A DNA stretch of 23,326 bases from Proteromonas lacertae (GCA_002245135.1 NGBS01001226.1:1-23326); one strand, 5' to 3'. Shown: positions 11,691 to 21,711, counted from the stretch's first letter. The notes: a model not told the origin generated them from the sequence alone. Made by a program: numbers and translations.

Positions 11691-14600
11691 CCTACTTTGG
11701 CACTTGTGTAGAATAAGAAATACATCAATCTGAATTTATCATAATTGGCTTTAATACATTCAGCCAAATCAAACTCTTTTTCTTTTTCAGTTTCAAGGTC
11801 ATAGCCAGTCATTATTTTATCTACAAAATGTAAATATATGATATATATATACTGCAAACAGAACATTTATAAACACCAACTGAACATTCACCAATTGCTA
11901 TAATATGACCTTCAGGACATTTATAAAAGAAATTGAAATTTTCAATTAAACATCTTTTAGTAAATTCATCAATTTCATTAATCTGAAGTTTTGACAATTC
12001 ATTGAACTATGTATGATAATTGTCAAAATATACGATTTCTTCAATTTTCTCATTCTTAATTTTCCCTGAGTTAATTATCTTACAATAATTCTCATAATTC
12101 TTACTCTTTTTAAATACTTCAATATTCATGGCTTCTTTTAGAAACACCATTCCACAAACATTGAGAAATACATCATTAAACTATTATAAACAATAATAAC
12201 AATTATATATACGCTTTTTCCAATGCTATTTGTTTCATATCTATATATAAGAAAATCAATGAATGGTTTTGCTACTGCTGTTAATCTTTTACCTAAATAA
12301 CTAATTATCTATTTCATTTCATATTAAAAATGTTAATTATACTTTAAATAACCTAATTAAATCACTATATGAAACTGAAAAATAATAATTCTTGTATATA
12401 AGATCATAATCTGGGTTATCATTAAGTATATTATCCCAAATTGAATCTACATCATTGTTTATTCTCTCTTTCATCTTTTCAAATGGTTTAAATTCATCAT
12501 CTGTAGGTAATCCAACATTAATATTGTGTTTTGCAGAATCAGTTATCTTCATTATTTCATCCATTTTTTTATTCTTTATCTGTTCAACATCCATTTGAAT
12601 TTTATTTAATAACGAATGATATCTTTCACATGTAATAATTGGAGTTTTACATTTTGGGCATGGAGGATATTCAATTCTTCTATTCATTTCACCACTGTTC
12701 TGATTAATGAAATCATTAATATATTTATCCATTCCCTTTACTTCGAATATATGTAGACACTATGGTAATTCTACAAATAATGCATCTGGATCATCTTCAT
12801 CACCAAAGAATATTTCTTCAACTGTTCTTTTATTACATTCTCTACATAATCTTGGACATTTTTCCCCACAAACACCAATACATTTATGTCCACATTCCAA
12901 TAATTCTTCACACTTACAATTACATACATAATCACATTCTTCTTTACATAATTTACTACACTTACTATGTTTACACCTCCTACTACATTTTTCATTACAT
13001 AAGTAACAAGGTTTTCCACATGCTTCTTTACATTCACTATGACAACATTTTACTTGACATTTTTCATTACAAGGATAGCAAACTTCTCCACATATTGATT
13101 TACATTTATGACCACAGATTAGTAACTCTTTACAAATCTCTTTACATGGTATATGTATTCTACCTTCAAAACATGTTGAACAAGTTCCTTGACAAGGATG
13201 ACCACATTCAAGTATTGCATCACATGGCTATTAAAAATGATTATCAGAATTATTAAATATACACAATTACATAAGATTTCATTCTGTTGTTTTCCACATT
13301 CTGTTTCAACTGTATGGACCACATGGTAGTTTCTTCTGAATTATAACAGTACAATAATTAGAACAAGGCTCAAAACATTTCTTTGGACATTTATGACCAC
13401 ATTTATATGTTTTTATACAAGGTTCTTGACATTCATGAAGTCCATCTTTCTCACTACAAGGAACTGTCATTCTGTGTGTGCATTGAAGTTCTAATTTCTA
13501 CAGGATGCATACAAGGATCACATGACTATATATAGATATAATTATAAGATATACTTCACCACATTGTTTAACACATCTGTGACCACACTTTTCAATGATT
13601 CTATTACACAATTCTGTACATTTCTTTGATTCACAATCTCCAGAATGACATTTGTGTTTACAGAGATGTCCACATTTCATTGGTTTATTACACATTAATG
13701 TGCATCCTCCTTCTGGACATTTAATCTCAAATTCTTCTGGTGTTTGTACTAAAATCATTTCATTTGGATGGTTTTCACAACATAAATATAATGAATCTCC
13801 AATGAACTTATTTTCATGAAGATAATCAAATATATTATCCCACAGTTTCGTCTGTTTAAAATAACTGCTAGTTCTACTTCCTTCTCTTAAACAATTCTCA
13901 TTTCCAAACATAAATAATCCTTTTTTAGCTCTGGATAAAGCAACATTCACTCTATTCTCAACTCTACAAAATCCAATTCTATTTGCATCATTACATCTAA
14001 CAGCACTAAATATTATAATCTCATTCTCTTCACCTTGGAAATTATCAACTGAAATTACCTTAATATCTTTAATCTTTTCTTCTCCTAATAATTCTTTTAA
14101 ATCTTCGGATATTAATTCACATTGACCAAGATAAAAACTCAATACTGTTATTTCTTCACATTTATAACCATTCTGAAGTAAATACTGGATGAAACGAACA
14201 ATCATTTTGCTTTCAAAAGCATTCTTTTTACTTTGACTTTCTTTAGATTTTTCTTTATCCTCAGAACTACTCATTTCTTTATTATTATGATTGAAAAAGA
14301 AGACAGGATATTTAACTCCTCTAATCTTTTCATATAACTTTACATTGTCATGATCTTTCAACTCTTCATATAATGGTCTTATTAAATCACATACTTCTTT
14401 TCTCATTCTATGTTGTTCTTTCAATTGAACCATCTCCATTCCATTCTTAACTAATCTTTCAAACATTGACATTGTTAAATTATTCTTAATTTCGAGTTGA
14501 AATGATGCAATTGTTGGTCTTAACTGCATATGATCTCCAATTAATATCAAATGCTTTATATTTTCATTCAAAATACTCATTATATGGCTTTCCAATACTT

Positions 14601-17600
14601 CACCTGCTTCTTCAACAACCATTACTGAACATTGTAACTTTGATATTAACCCAATCAATCTTGAAGCACCAGTTATTGTCATTCCAATTATCTTTGCCTT
14701 CTTTAACAAATATACATCATGATCTATCTTATAATCTTCATACATCTTCGAAATGTCATTATATTCCTTCAAATCATTATTGAACTTTTTATATATCTTT
14801 TCATAATACTCTCTTTCCCATCCTAAGTATTTACTATCTCTTTCAAACTGATCCATTAACCATAAACGACTTTTATTTGTATCTAATGTAATATATTTGT
14901 GGAAATATTCTCTATAAATCTCTACATAACTACCTACATATTTTTCATATTGATTATATAAATTATCAGTATTTTCTGCTGTTATTTGAATACTTTTATG
15001 TATTTCATTAAACCATTCAATAAATAGTTTCTTCTCTACATTATCAACTTCTTTTTCTGTTTTTTCTTCCTTCAATTTCAACTCATTTCTCCATTTGAAT
15101 AATTGGTCATTTGGAGATAAATGATCTGAATATTTATTATCATCGTAGATGTTTTTAGGTAAAGTTATTCATTATACTTCGTTTATCATATCTAATTTTC
15201 TTGTCTTTTATAATAGTCAATGTATTATAATCAATATATGGCAGTTTCTTGTTCGTTTTATTGTTGGTTAGTTCATTATAATCTGAAGATGGAACGATAT
15301 TTGATTCATATAAAAACTTCAATGTTAATGATTTTCTAATGGATTGTTGAAAGTCTTGAACTCTAGGAAATACCTTACCAAAACTCTTTTGAATATTATT
15401 ATATCGATTCACCAAATCACTTTCTTCTTTAGAATCATTAGCATTGTTAGTTGCTGAGTGTTTTTGATTATTCTCTCTAAGTTTAGATAATGAATAGCTT
15501 TCTAATTTCTTTGATTTACTTCTACCACCAATCTATTTATTAATATATATAATCTATGAATAAAATATACTCTTATTAAATCACCAGGTTCACAATCATC
15601 AGTAAAACTCTCAAGGAATTGATCAAGTGCGTGATTTGTATAACATACTACTAATATTGGACCTGTGTAACATTTATTATCTAACAGAATCTTAACAGCA
15701 ATTGATCCAACGTATGTTTTACCTGTTCCTGGAGGACCCTAAATAATGATATATAAATAGAATGAAATTATACTTGAACTAAACTAATCTCTTTACTTAA
15801 CATGTTCTTTAAAGCATCTAATTGGTTCTTTTCTAATTTATCACAGTAGTTTGGCCAATTTCCAAGAATAGTTAACTATTATGACAATATATAGAATATA
15901 TATATATATACCTTTTGGACTTGATGGAAATACTTCTCTCATTGTATATTGAGTCTTATTATCAATATAGGAAGGAGGTTTACATCTACTATGTTTGAAC
16001 AACAAATTATCTTGAAATGGAAAAGTATCTTTATCTTTATCAAGTAAAGCTTTTAATGTATGTTTCTATTGAATAGTAATAATAATCGTAATACATATGA
16101 ATCAAAGAATATTGATGGTGCTTCAGCCATTTGATAGTTAACTCCCAATTTTATTTCCACATAACTATTTTCTGAAAATAATTGAACACACAATCTTGGC
16201 CTTGGTTTATGTTTTAAAAAGTTATCATTATGTTCAACAACAACAGCCCAAAAGAAAGTGTCAAAACCATCTGAAGATAAACATACTAAAGTTCCATATT
16301 GAAGTCTTTTTGTATATTTCCAACTCTTCACCTCTTTGGGTAAATCAAATTCAATAATATATAAGATACCAGATTCTCTATCAACATTAAACTCAACAAG
16401 ATTTACTTTGTTATATAAATAACATTCTACATTGAATTTATCAACTGTTGCTATTATCTCACCTTTTTGTCTTTTGGCTATTTCTATTGCCTTTCTTAAA
16501 GGAATAATCATATCAGCTCTTAATAGAGTATAGTGAGTGTAAATATATTCATCAAAAGATTTATATTCTTCTTTATTTACTAACAATTTATCATCAAATG
16601 AATCTTTACTTAAACATATTTCATCTTTGGTTGGTATAACTGGTAATCCTTGAATAGAATACATTTCTTCCTCCATATTCAAATTCACAGCTATTTTAAA
16701 TAAATCAATTGTTCTTTTTTTATATTCATTTTCATTAAATGGAATAGAATCAAATATTACTAAGGATTCTTTCATTATTTTCCCATTGAATAATTTCATT
16801 TTAGGTTTCATTAGTTTAGAGATTCTTACTACAAAGTTACAAAACATATATAAATTATTGATCAAATGTACATCCTTTCTATTGCTTTTATTTATCTTGT
16901 CTAGTAAATGAGTGTAATAATTAACAGCTGTTTTGAAATTACTTATTTCTTCACAGAATATCTCGATTAATTGAATATCATATTCTTTCTTCCCATCATC
17001 ATACACTACATTATTTAATATATAATACAATATGACATAATATTTAAATAATTCTGGTTTTTCAAAACAACATTCAAGATATTCATACAAACAAATTGGA
17101 TTATCGAAGTGATAAAATGCCCAAATTTTCATATCATCGTTATTCCATTTAGGTTCATATGATTCCACTGTGTCTTTAATGAAGTCAACAGCTGTAATCA
17201 CACCATCTTCATTATCATCTTCATCTGATTCTTCTTCCATTTCTTTTGCTTCATTAAATACATTTCTGCTGTTATTTCGATAAATTACTTTAATTTTTGG
17301 ATTTGATAACTCCAACATCTCAATCACGTCATCTGTCTCAGTTAATGTGATATACGAGTTATCTTCATCTAAATATTTTAATACTAAATTGTCATTATCT
17401 ATAGTTGGTCCATCAACGCTTGTATTGAGCTTTGTTCTGATTAATCTCCTCAAATTCTCAAATAAACAATTAAGTGGAATTGAAATATTAAATGTAACAT
17501 TATCTGGAGTTTCAACAGATACAGTCTTTAAATCTCTCACATCTCCTATTTTTTCTTCAAACCTTCCCCTGTCATTGTCATGATGTCTATCATTGTATGT

Positions 17601-17678
17601 TGATCTTGGTGGATTACTATTTGAATATTTATTTCTCTTATTATTTCTTCTGTCTCTTGAGTTATTCATTCTTTTCAT
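10815..17678 (-). CDS. PB1 / ZNFX1-type SF1 helicase / NF-X1 and RZ zinc fingers / PARP fusion protein
   Basis: Fourteen exons (first 16095-17678, last 10815-10958) and 13 introns of 27-38 nt, all GTAT..TAG; about 2100 residues. Order: basic N-terminus; PB1 domain near residues 50-130 with an OPCA motif (LKYLDEDNSYITLTETDD); a region of unknown fold; SF1 helicase with GPPGTGKTYVG, the Ia motif CYTNHALDQFLES, Walker B VVEEAGE, GDHMQLRPT, VDNFQGEENEIIIFS and VNVALSRAKKG; Cys-rich NF-X1 fingers (13.7-12.8 kb); a CPKCKTPI segment; the RZ finger (YKCPEGH..GECSVGVYKCSVC); and a PARP6/8-like domain. ZNFX1 senses viral RNA and works in stress and small-RNA granules; PARP6/8 relatives are mono-ADP-ribosyltransferases. 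Seven single-base breaks in homopolymers and one TAG (12760-12762) interrupt it; splice sites are intact. Start is ATG 17676-17678; an upstream exon is not excluded. Confidence 0.85.
12790..13700 (-). other. NF-X1-type zinc-finger repeats
   Basis: Dense Cys/His repeats of the pattern CGHxCxxxCH..C..C occur here, for example CGHLCKHKCHSGDC, CGHKCPKKCFEPC, CGHPCQGTCSTC, CGHKCKSICGEVC and CGHKCIGVCGEKC. Introns 13526-13554 and 13228-13262 split the array. These fingers follow the helicase core, as in ZNFX1, and fit RNA or protein contact. Two single-base breaks (near 13495 in an A run and near 13316 in a C pair) change frame within the array, but the finger spacing continues on both sides. Confidence 0.8.
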
Positions 17679-17804
17679 CTGGAATGTCCTCAAGCTTCTT
17701 TGTCTTGCGAGCCAAACCTGGTCGAGCTAGATAAAACGAAAATTTTGTTTTTATCAATTATCGCTCTACCTGTTCATTATTAGATCATTTAAAAGATAAA
17801 GTGA
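17679..17804. promoter_or_regulatory. Divergent promoter region between the helicase-PARP and CFAP210-like genes
   Basis: Only 126 bp separate the two opposite start codons, so both promoters and 5' leaders must lie here. A patch at about 17690-17735 is clearly richer in G and C than the surroundings, and in the minus direction it is open in two frames. It could be an unplaced first coding exon of the helicase gene, since an AG splice-acceptor-like TATCTAG precedes it, or a promoter element. No TATA box or other named element can be claimed. Confidence 0.4.
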
Positions 17805-19315
17805 ATGTCTGTTAGGTATTTAGGAAATGCAGCTGTGATTACCCAAGGAGAATATGAAAGGATGAAAAAAAGTGTATCTGGTCCTTTAGAAACAATTGAT
17901 CAAGAAAAAATAAGATTGAGAGAGTTATCAAAAACTAAAAGTGCTGGATGGAGTAATACTGCGATGGGTGATATAAAAACTAAGCAAGTACAATTGAAAT
18001 AATAATATAATTGTTTAGCACATGCGTGAATTAAGAGAACAAGAAAGAGAAAGACAGCTTCAAGAAATAGATCGAAGAGAAGCTGAAGAGACAGAGAAAA
18101 TCCGTCAAGAAACATTAGAACGAGCACAGCGATTATTAGAAGAAGATACTGATAGAATGAAAACACTAAAAAGCAAAACATTATTAGTTGATACATTAAT
18201 TGAAAGAGATAATCAACTACAGTGGAAAAAGAGAAAAGAAGCGATGGAAAAGGCAAGAGAAGAGCATTACTACCAGCAAATGTTAATAACAATGCAAAAA
18301 GAGAAGGAAAGAGATGAAGCAGAATTAGCTGAAAGGAAAAGAAAAGAAGCTGAAGCTGCTAAAATGTATTAATTAATATTTTATATTTATATTATTATAG
18401 AAATGCAGAGCAGTTAGCTTTATGGGAAGAAAGAATGATGAATGAAATATTAGAAGATCAAAAAGATGGAGAAGAAATGATAAGAAAAGCTCAAGCCGAT
18501 TTGGAAGAAGAACGAAGAACAAAGCAAAGAATAAGAGAAAAATTCATAGAAGATGGTAGAGAGATGGTAAGAGTGAATAAAGAATTAGAAGATTTCAAAC
18601 GAACTCAAGATGAAGAAACAAATAATGAAGATAAAAAGATTGCATTATGGGCAAAGAAGAAAGAAGATCAAGAAATGAGAAGAGCTGTTACTTTAGAGAA
18701 AAGACAGAAAGATAGATTGAATAGAACCAATTTCTTAATTAGTAGAGCTACAGAAGCATTGAAAGCAAGATTAGATGATAGTGAAAGAGTATTACAAAAA
18801 CAGATAAAAGAACAAAATGAAAAAGATGAAAATGAAGAATTAATGAAAGAAAAGAAAAGACAAGAAGAATGGGATGCAATAGTGAAAAGTAGAACATATC
18901 AATTGAATGAAAAAGAAAGAATGCGATTGGAGCAGATCGAGAAAGATAGAGAGTTTGCTGCAGCTTGGAGAAAACAGAATGAACAGATGTTGGAGGAAGA
19001 TTATAAAGAAAAAATGAGAATATATGAAAGAAATCGGAGCAATAGCTGAAGAGCAGAGGAAACAGATGTTGAGACAAGAGGAATATAAGAGAAAAGTTAG
19101 GGAGGAGGAGATATTGAATGAAGAAGCTAATTTGAAGAGAGGAGATGATGAAGATGAGAGAGTGATGAAGAGAGCTTACTGCTCTATTGGATAAATATGA
19201 GAAAGCTGGAAAGAACACTATACCTCTAAGGACTGCTTTATTACCTAAAGATGAAATTAACAGCTTCACTTTCGTTTTGCAACATAATTTGTTCTATATA
19301 TTATATATATTATAA
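17805..19315 (+). CDS. CFAP210-like axonemal coiled-coil protein (trichohyalin/plectin-homology domain)
   Basis: Exons 17805-17987, 18019-18365 and 18401 onward; introns are 31 nt (GTACAA..TAG) and 35 nt. The N-terminus VITQGEYERMKKSV followed by SAGWSNTAMG and then LLVDTLIERDNQLQWKKRKEA matches the order seen in CFAP210 (CCDC173): an EWERI-like start, a W-NT box, and a LLLxxxLxERDxQI box before the long coiled coil. The rest is Glu/Lys/Arg-rich heptad sequence. CFAP210 is an inner-junction protein inside doublet microtubules of cilia. CFAP45 and CFAP53 share the coiled coil and are the main alternatives. Single-base breaks near 19040 and 19180 change frame; the last segment (GKNTIPLRTALLPKDEINSF) resembles the conserved C-terminus. 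The exact stop is uncertain, with TAA at 19313 being the best candidate. Confidence 0.7.
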
Positions 19316-19455
19316 AATATTTATATAAGCATATGATGTTTTTATTGTTTATTGAATGAGAAAAAACATTTTTTTTATTTTGACAAGCCAAATAATATTT
19401 TGGTTATCCAACATAATATTTTCACAAACCCAATAATTCAATTTCTTTTAAAATC

Positions 19456-20049
19456 ATGACTAGGTATCGTATGATGACGGTATTAAGACTAAATGCACCT
19501 AAAGAAAGAAGTTTTTCGTTTCTTCAAAACATTAACAACAAATATTATGAATGACGGTGGAATTATATGTAGATTTCAAAACATGGGAATAACAGATACA
19601 CCGTATGGCATTATATTAGTTTAATCTCGTAGACAAATGATAAGGAAGAGAGGAGGTGAAATATAACACATGTCCAACATTATTTCTTTGAATTCTATGC
19701 TGCACCCAAAACCATGTTGGATATGAAACAGTTATTCAGAAACAATGACTTGGTATTTATAAAATCTTTTTATATTTAGATATTGCGATCTATGATAGAA
19801 AAAGTAAAAGAAAGAGCATTATACAGTCCTATGCCTAAAAGAAAGGAAATTGATTTAGATTATGATATATTTACTCAGTATGGTAGTAAATTGTTGAAAA
19901 ATGATACAACCAAAGATATGATTATTCAATTAAAACTACAAAATCCGAATGATGCTTTAATTGATGAGAACTTTTTCTTTCTGATACAAACGAAAATAAG
20001 CTTTCAAATCAGAATCTATAAATCTTTCTATTTATTTATTCAGAATTAA
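19456..20049 (+). CDS. Mitochondrial ribosomal protein bS6m-like, disrupted
   Basis: Starts at ATG 19456-19458 (MTRYRMMTVLRLNA, like the bS6 start). Further on are TLTTNIMNDGGIICRFQNMG and TPYGI, then HVQHYFFEFYAAPKTM, then a 27-nt intron (19753-19779) and LRSMIEKVKERALYSPMPKR. The order (RYE-like start, G..I...N.G...PY, H..YFF.F.A, VLR.MI.KV) is that of bS6, a protein of the small ribosomal subunit. The eukaryotic setting with an intron implies a nuclear gene for a mitochondrial ribosome. No clear targeting peptide is seen. Frame breaks occur near 19497 (CC run) and near 19660, and an in-frame TAA lies at 19622-19624, so this copy is either decayed or badly read. The C-terminal tail after about 19980 may not be coding. 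Confidence 0.65.
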
Positions 20050-20171
20050 TATTTTGTTTTTGGTTATGTTGTGATTTTTAATCATTGTGACAAGAATTCT
20101 TTTCATTTTTCAATTAGGTTTATCAAAAATTATTTTCGCACCCATCATTCATTCTTTTTCTGTTTTTAAAG

Positions 20172-20465
20172 ATGGGTAAGCGCAATCAAAAGATGCGATA
20201 GATGAAATTGATATAAATTTTGCTAAATATTTTGCTGATGGAAATATAAGAAAGGAATTTAGTTTATAATCACCCTTTTTGGAAAGATTTGTTTAGTTTT
20301 ACCTATTACACTAACTCCAGAAATTGTAGCAAAGTTAAATACAGTTTTATCAAACATTTGTATATACTGAATATACTTTTAGTCGATTCTTGGCCTGAAA
20401 ACAAGAATGGTGTAATATTCTTGATGCATATAGCAGATGTAGTGAATGAATGTATATATGTATAA
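20172..20465 (+). CDS. Possible small three-exon gene, unrecognised
   Basis: Reading from ATG 20172-20174 with a 26-nt intron (20176-20201, GTAAGC..TAG) and a 23-nt intron (20360-20382, GTATAT..TAG) gives coding-like sequence: MDEIDINFAKYFADGNIRKE, ITLFGKICLVLPITLTPEIV and FDSWPENKNGVIFLMHIADV, ending at TAA 20463-20465. One frame change is needed near 20265. The amphipathic, helical look and the splice-site fit favour a gene, but the introns are shorter than elsewhere in the window and I recognise no family. Chance is a real alternative. Confidence 0.35.
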
Positions 20466-20492
20466 CCGTAAGAAATATCACTGTATGTGGGT

Positions 20493-20574
20493 AAACCGTA
20501 CCAGACTATTCTTAGGTGCCTTCTACAGGTAAGAATAAGCGATTTGAGTGTGAATTAAGTTTTTGGTACGGGTT
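20493..20574 (+). ncRNA. Structured RNA candidate, possibly U5 snRNA
   Basis: An outer stem pairs AAACCGTACC (20493-20502) with GGTACGGGTT (20565-20574), 9 of 10 positions. Inside it TATTCTTA (20507-20514) pairs perfectly with TAAGAATA (20530-20537). The apical loop contains GCCTTCTAC (20518-20526), which matches the U5 snRNA loop I consensus GCCUUUYAY at 8 of 9 positions. AAGTTTTTGG (20557-20566) resembles an Sm site, but it overlaps the outer stem, and no clear 3' hairpin follows. U5 is therefore only one reading; another structured RNA or a DNA hairpin is possible. Strand is not fixed by the stem but is by the loop match. Confidence 0.3.
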
Positions 20575-20707
20575 ATACTGGAGCAAGCGGTGAATTTTAA
20601 ATTGTGTATATATTTTAGTGTGTGAATAAATTTATGGGTCAAATTTTATTTTTATATTTTCAATAGTTTTTAGCATAGGATAGTAGAAATAAAGTGTATA
20701 AATAGAT

Positions 20708-20745
20708 AAGTAGCTACCTGTTCTACCCCGGCAGGGTAGCTACTT
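20708..20745. repeat. Strong hairpin: 11-bp perfect inverted repeat
   Basis: AAGTAGCTACC (20708-20718) pairs perfectly with GGTAGCTACTT (20735-20745) around a 16-nt GC-rich loop (TGTTCTACCCCGGCAG). The arms can extend inward with TG/CA and one bulged G. It could be a hairpin of a small nuclear or nucleolar RNA, a transcription end signal, or a small transposon remnant. Confidence 0.55.
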
Positions 20746-20783
20746 TATAAAATAAGAAATGTATTTGTATGTAAGTAAGTAGG

Positions 20784-20807
20784 TGTCCTGTGTAGCCTGA
20801 CTAGGAC
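20784..20807. repeat. Second hairpin (GTCCT/AGGAC)
   Basis: GTCCT (20784-20788) pairs with AGGAC (20803-20807) over a 14-nt loop. It lies about 40 bp after the 11-bp hairpin. A possible ACA triplet follows in CTACAGAA near 20837. Hairpin, hinge, hairpin, ACA is the order of H/ACA snoRNAs, but the hinge box and pseudouridylation pockets are not convincing. Confidence 0.3.
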
Positions 20808-21144
20808 TTAGTGATTAAATAGTGTGGTGGCCAAGCTACAGAATGCGTTCTTACTTTTTTTTGGTTATTTTTTTTCATTTATCAATTTATTCATGGATTT
20901 ATATAGTGTAGTAAAAAACATTCAAAAGAATTTAAATAGTATCAAAAATATATATTTAAAGAATTATCTGCAGTATTCTATATTTTTTAATAAATCGAAA
21001 TTCTGACGAGAAACTGTTGTTATAAACAGAAAAAAGAAACAGTTTTGATTTTCCTGGCATTTTTGAAAAAACCGTTTTTTATCAAAAAAATATAAAATAT
21101 GTGTGCTTCAGTAAACTTTGCTTTCTTTTGTTCATTTAGAAATA

Positions 21145-21578
21145 ATGAGATTATTTAGATAAGTGTATATGTGGAACATGTAAGTTTTACTTATATTTTA
21201 ACCATAACATAAGTGCAGTTTTAGATAGCCCATTACCTAAGGAAGAGATAAAGTCTTATAATGAATTCTGTGCTATTTGCCATCAAAAGATGTGGACAAA
21301 GTATAGTGATAAGAGATATTATAATGATGCTTTTCGATATTAAACCATCAGTAAAACCAAGAGGATTAAATAGACATTATTTTGCAGTGTTTGATAAGTA
21401 TATTGAATGGTTAACACTACCTGAAGGAATGGGAAGTGTTCATTTGAAGAAGAATCCTATGTTGAAACATTATGTAAAGAAGAATTATATATTTGATGAT
21501 AGTGATGATGATGAGGAAGAAGAAGCACAAGAAGAAGTTAAAGGAAACAATGATCAAACTACGATAAACATACTCTAA
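21145..21578 (+). CDS. Small Cys-rich (zinc-binding-like) protein with acidic tail, unrecognised
   Basis: The proposed start is ATG 21145-21147, followed by CICGTCKFYLYF, then LPKEEIKSYNEFCAICHQKM; the C-x-C-x2-C and C-x2-C pairs could bind one zinc ion. Another frame then carries KPSVKPRGLNRHYFAVFDKY and EWLTLPEGMGSVHLKK, and ends with an acidic stretch (FDDSDDDEEEEAQEE) before TAA at 21578. Frame changes are needed near 21160 and near 21340. Acidic tails and a single zinc site occur in many small proteins; a ribosomal or RING-like role cannot be decided. It runs convergently towards the virus-like element to its right. Confidence 0.4.
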
Positions 21579-21711
21579 ATTTTAAAAACGAATCTTTATC
21601 TTAAAATGATTTGGACAGGGTTTAAAAATATGCGTAATTTAATAAAATCATATAATATAATAAAAAATATAATAAATTTTATAATAAACATAATAAAATA
21701 ATCATAAAAGA

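Larger units (their letters stand above)
20466..21144. other. 679-bp non-coding stretch
   Basis: No convincing protein gene is seen on either strand; the one 60-codon ORF (20824-21006) is low-complexity Phe/Leu/Lys/Asn. The first 360 bp are less AT-rich than typical spacers here and hold several clear inverted repeats, annotated separately, which suggests one or more structured RNAs. From about 20860 to 21140 it is ordinary AT-rich spacer with long T and A runs. No tRNA A or B box was recognised. Confidence 0.5.

Noticed and set aside
12748-12776. A 15-nt intron (GTAGAATTACCATAG) to explain the in-frame TAG
   Set aside because: It would delete residues that are conserved in ZNFX1-like proteins, and it is far below the 26-nt minimum of the well-supported introns.
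12762-13256. Plus-strand 164-codon open frame opposite the zinc fingers
   Set aside because: It is the mirror of the Cys-rich NF-X1 array; its His/Ile/Tyr-rich composition is what reversed Cys codons give.
137-17678. Reassigned stop codons (TAA/TAG as Gln or Glu, as in some ciliates and oxymonads)
   Set aside because: Spliced exons totalling several kilobases contain almost no in-frame TAR, and genes end at TAA where similarity stops. Two isolated cases are better seen as errors or mutations.
18748-19269. Minus-strand 173-codon open frame opposite the CFAP210-like gene
   Set aside because: It is the reverse of Glu/Lys-rich coiled-coil codons, which yields Phe/Leu/Ser runs; the plus strand carries the recognisable protein and introns.
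20824-21006. 60-codon plus-strand frame
   Set aside because: Low-complexity Phe/Asn/Lys sequence from T and A runs, with no similarity or splice context.
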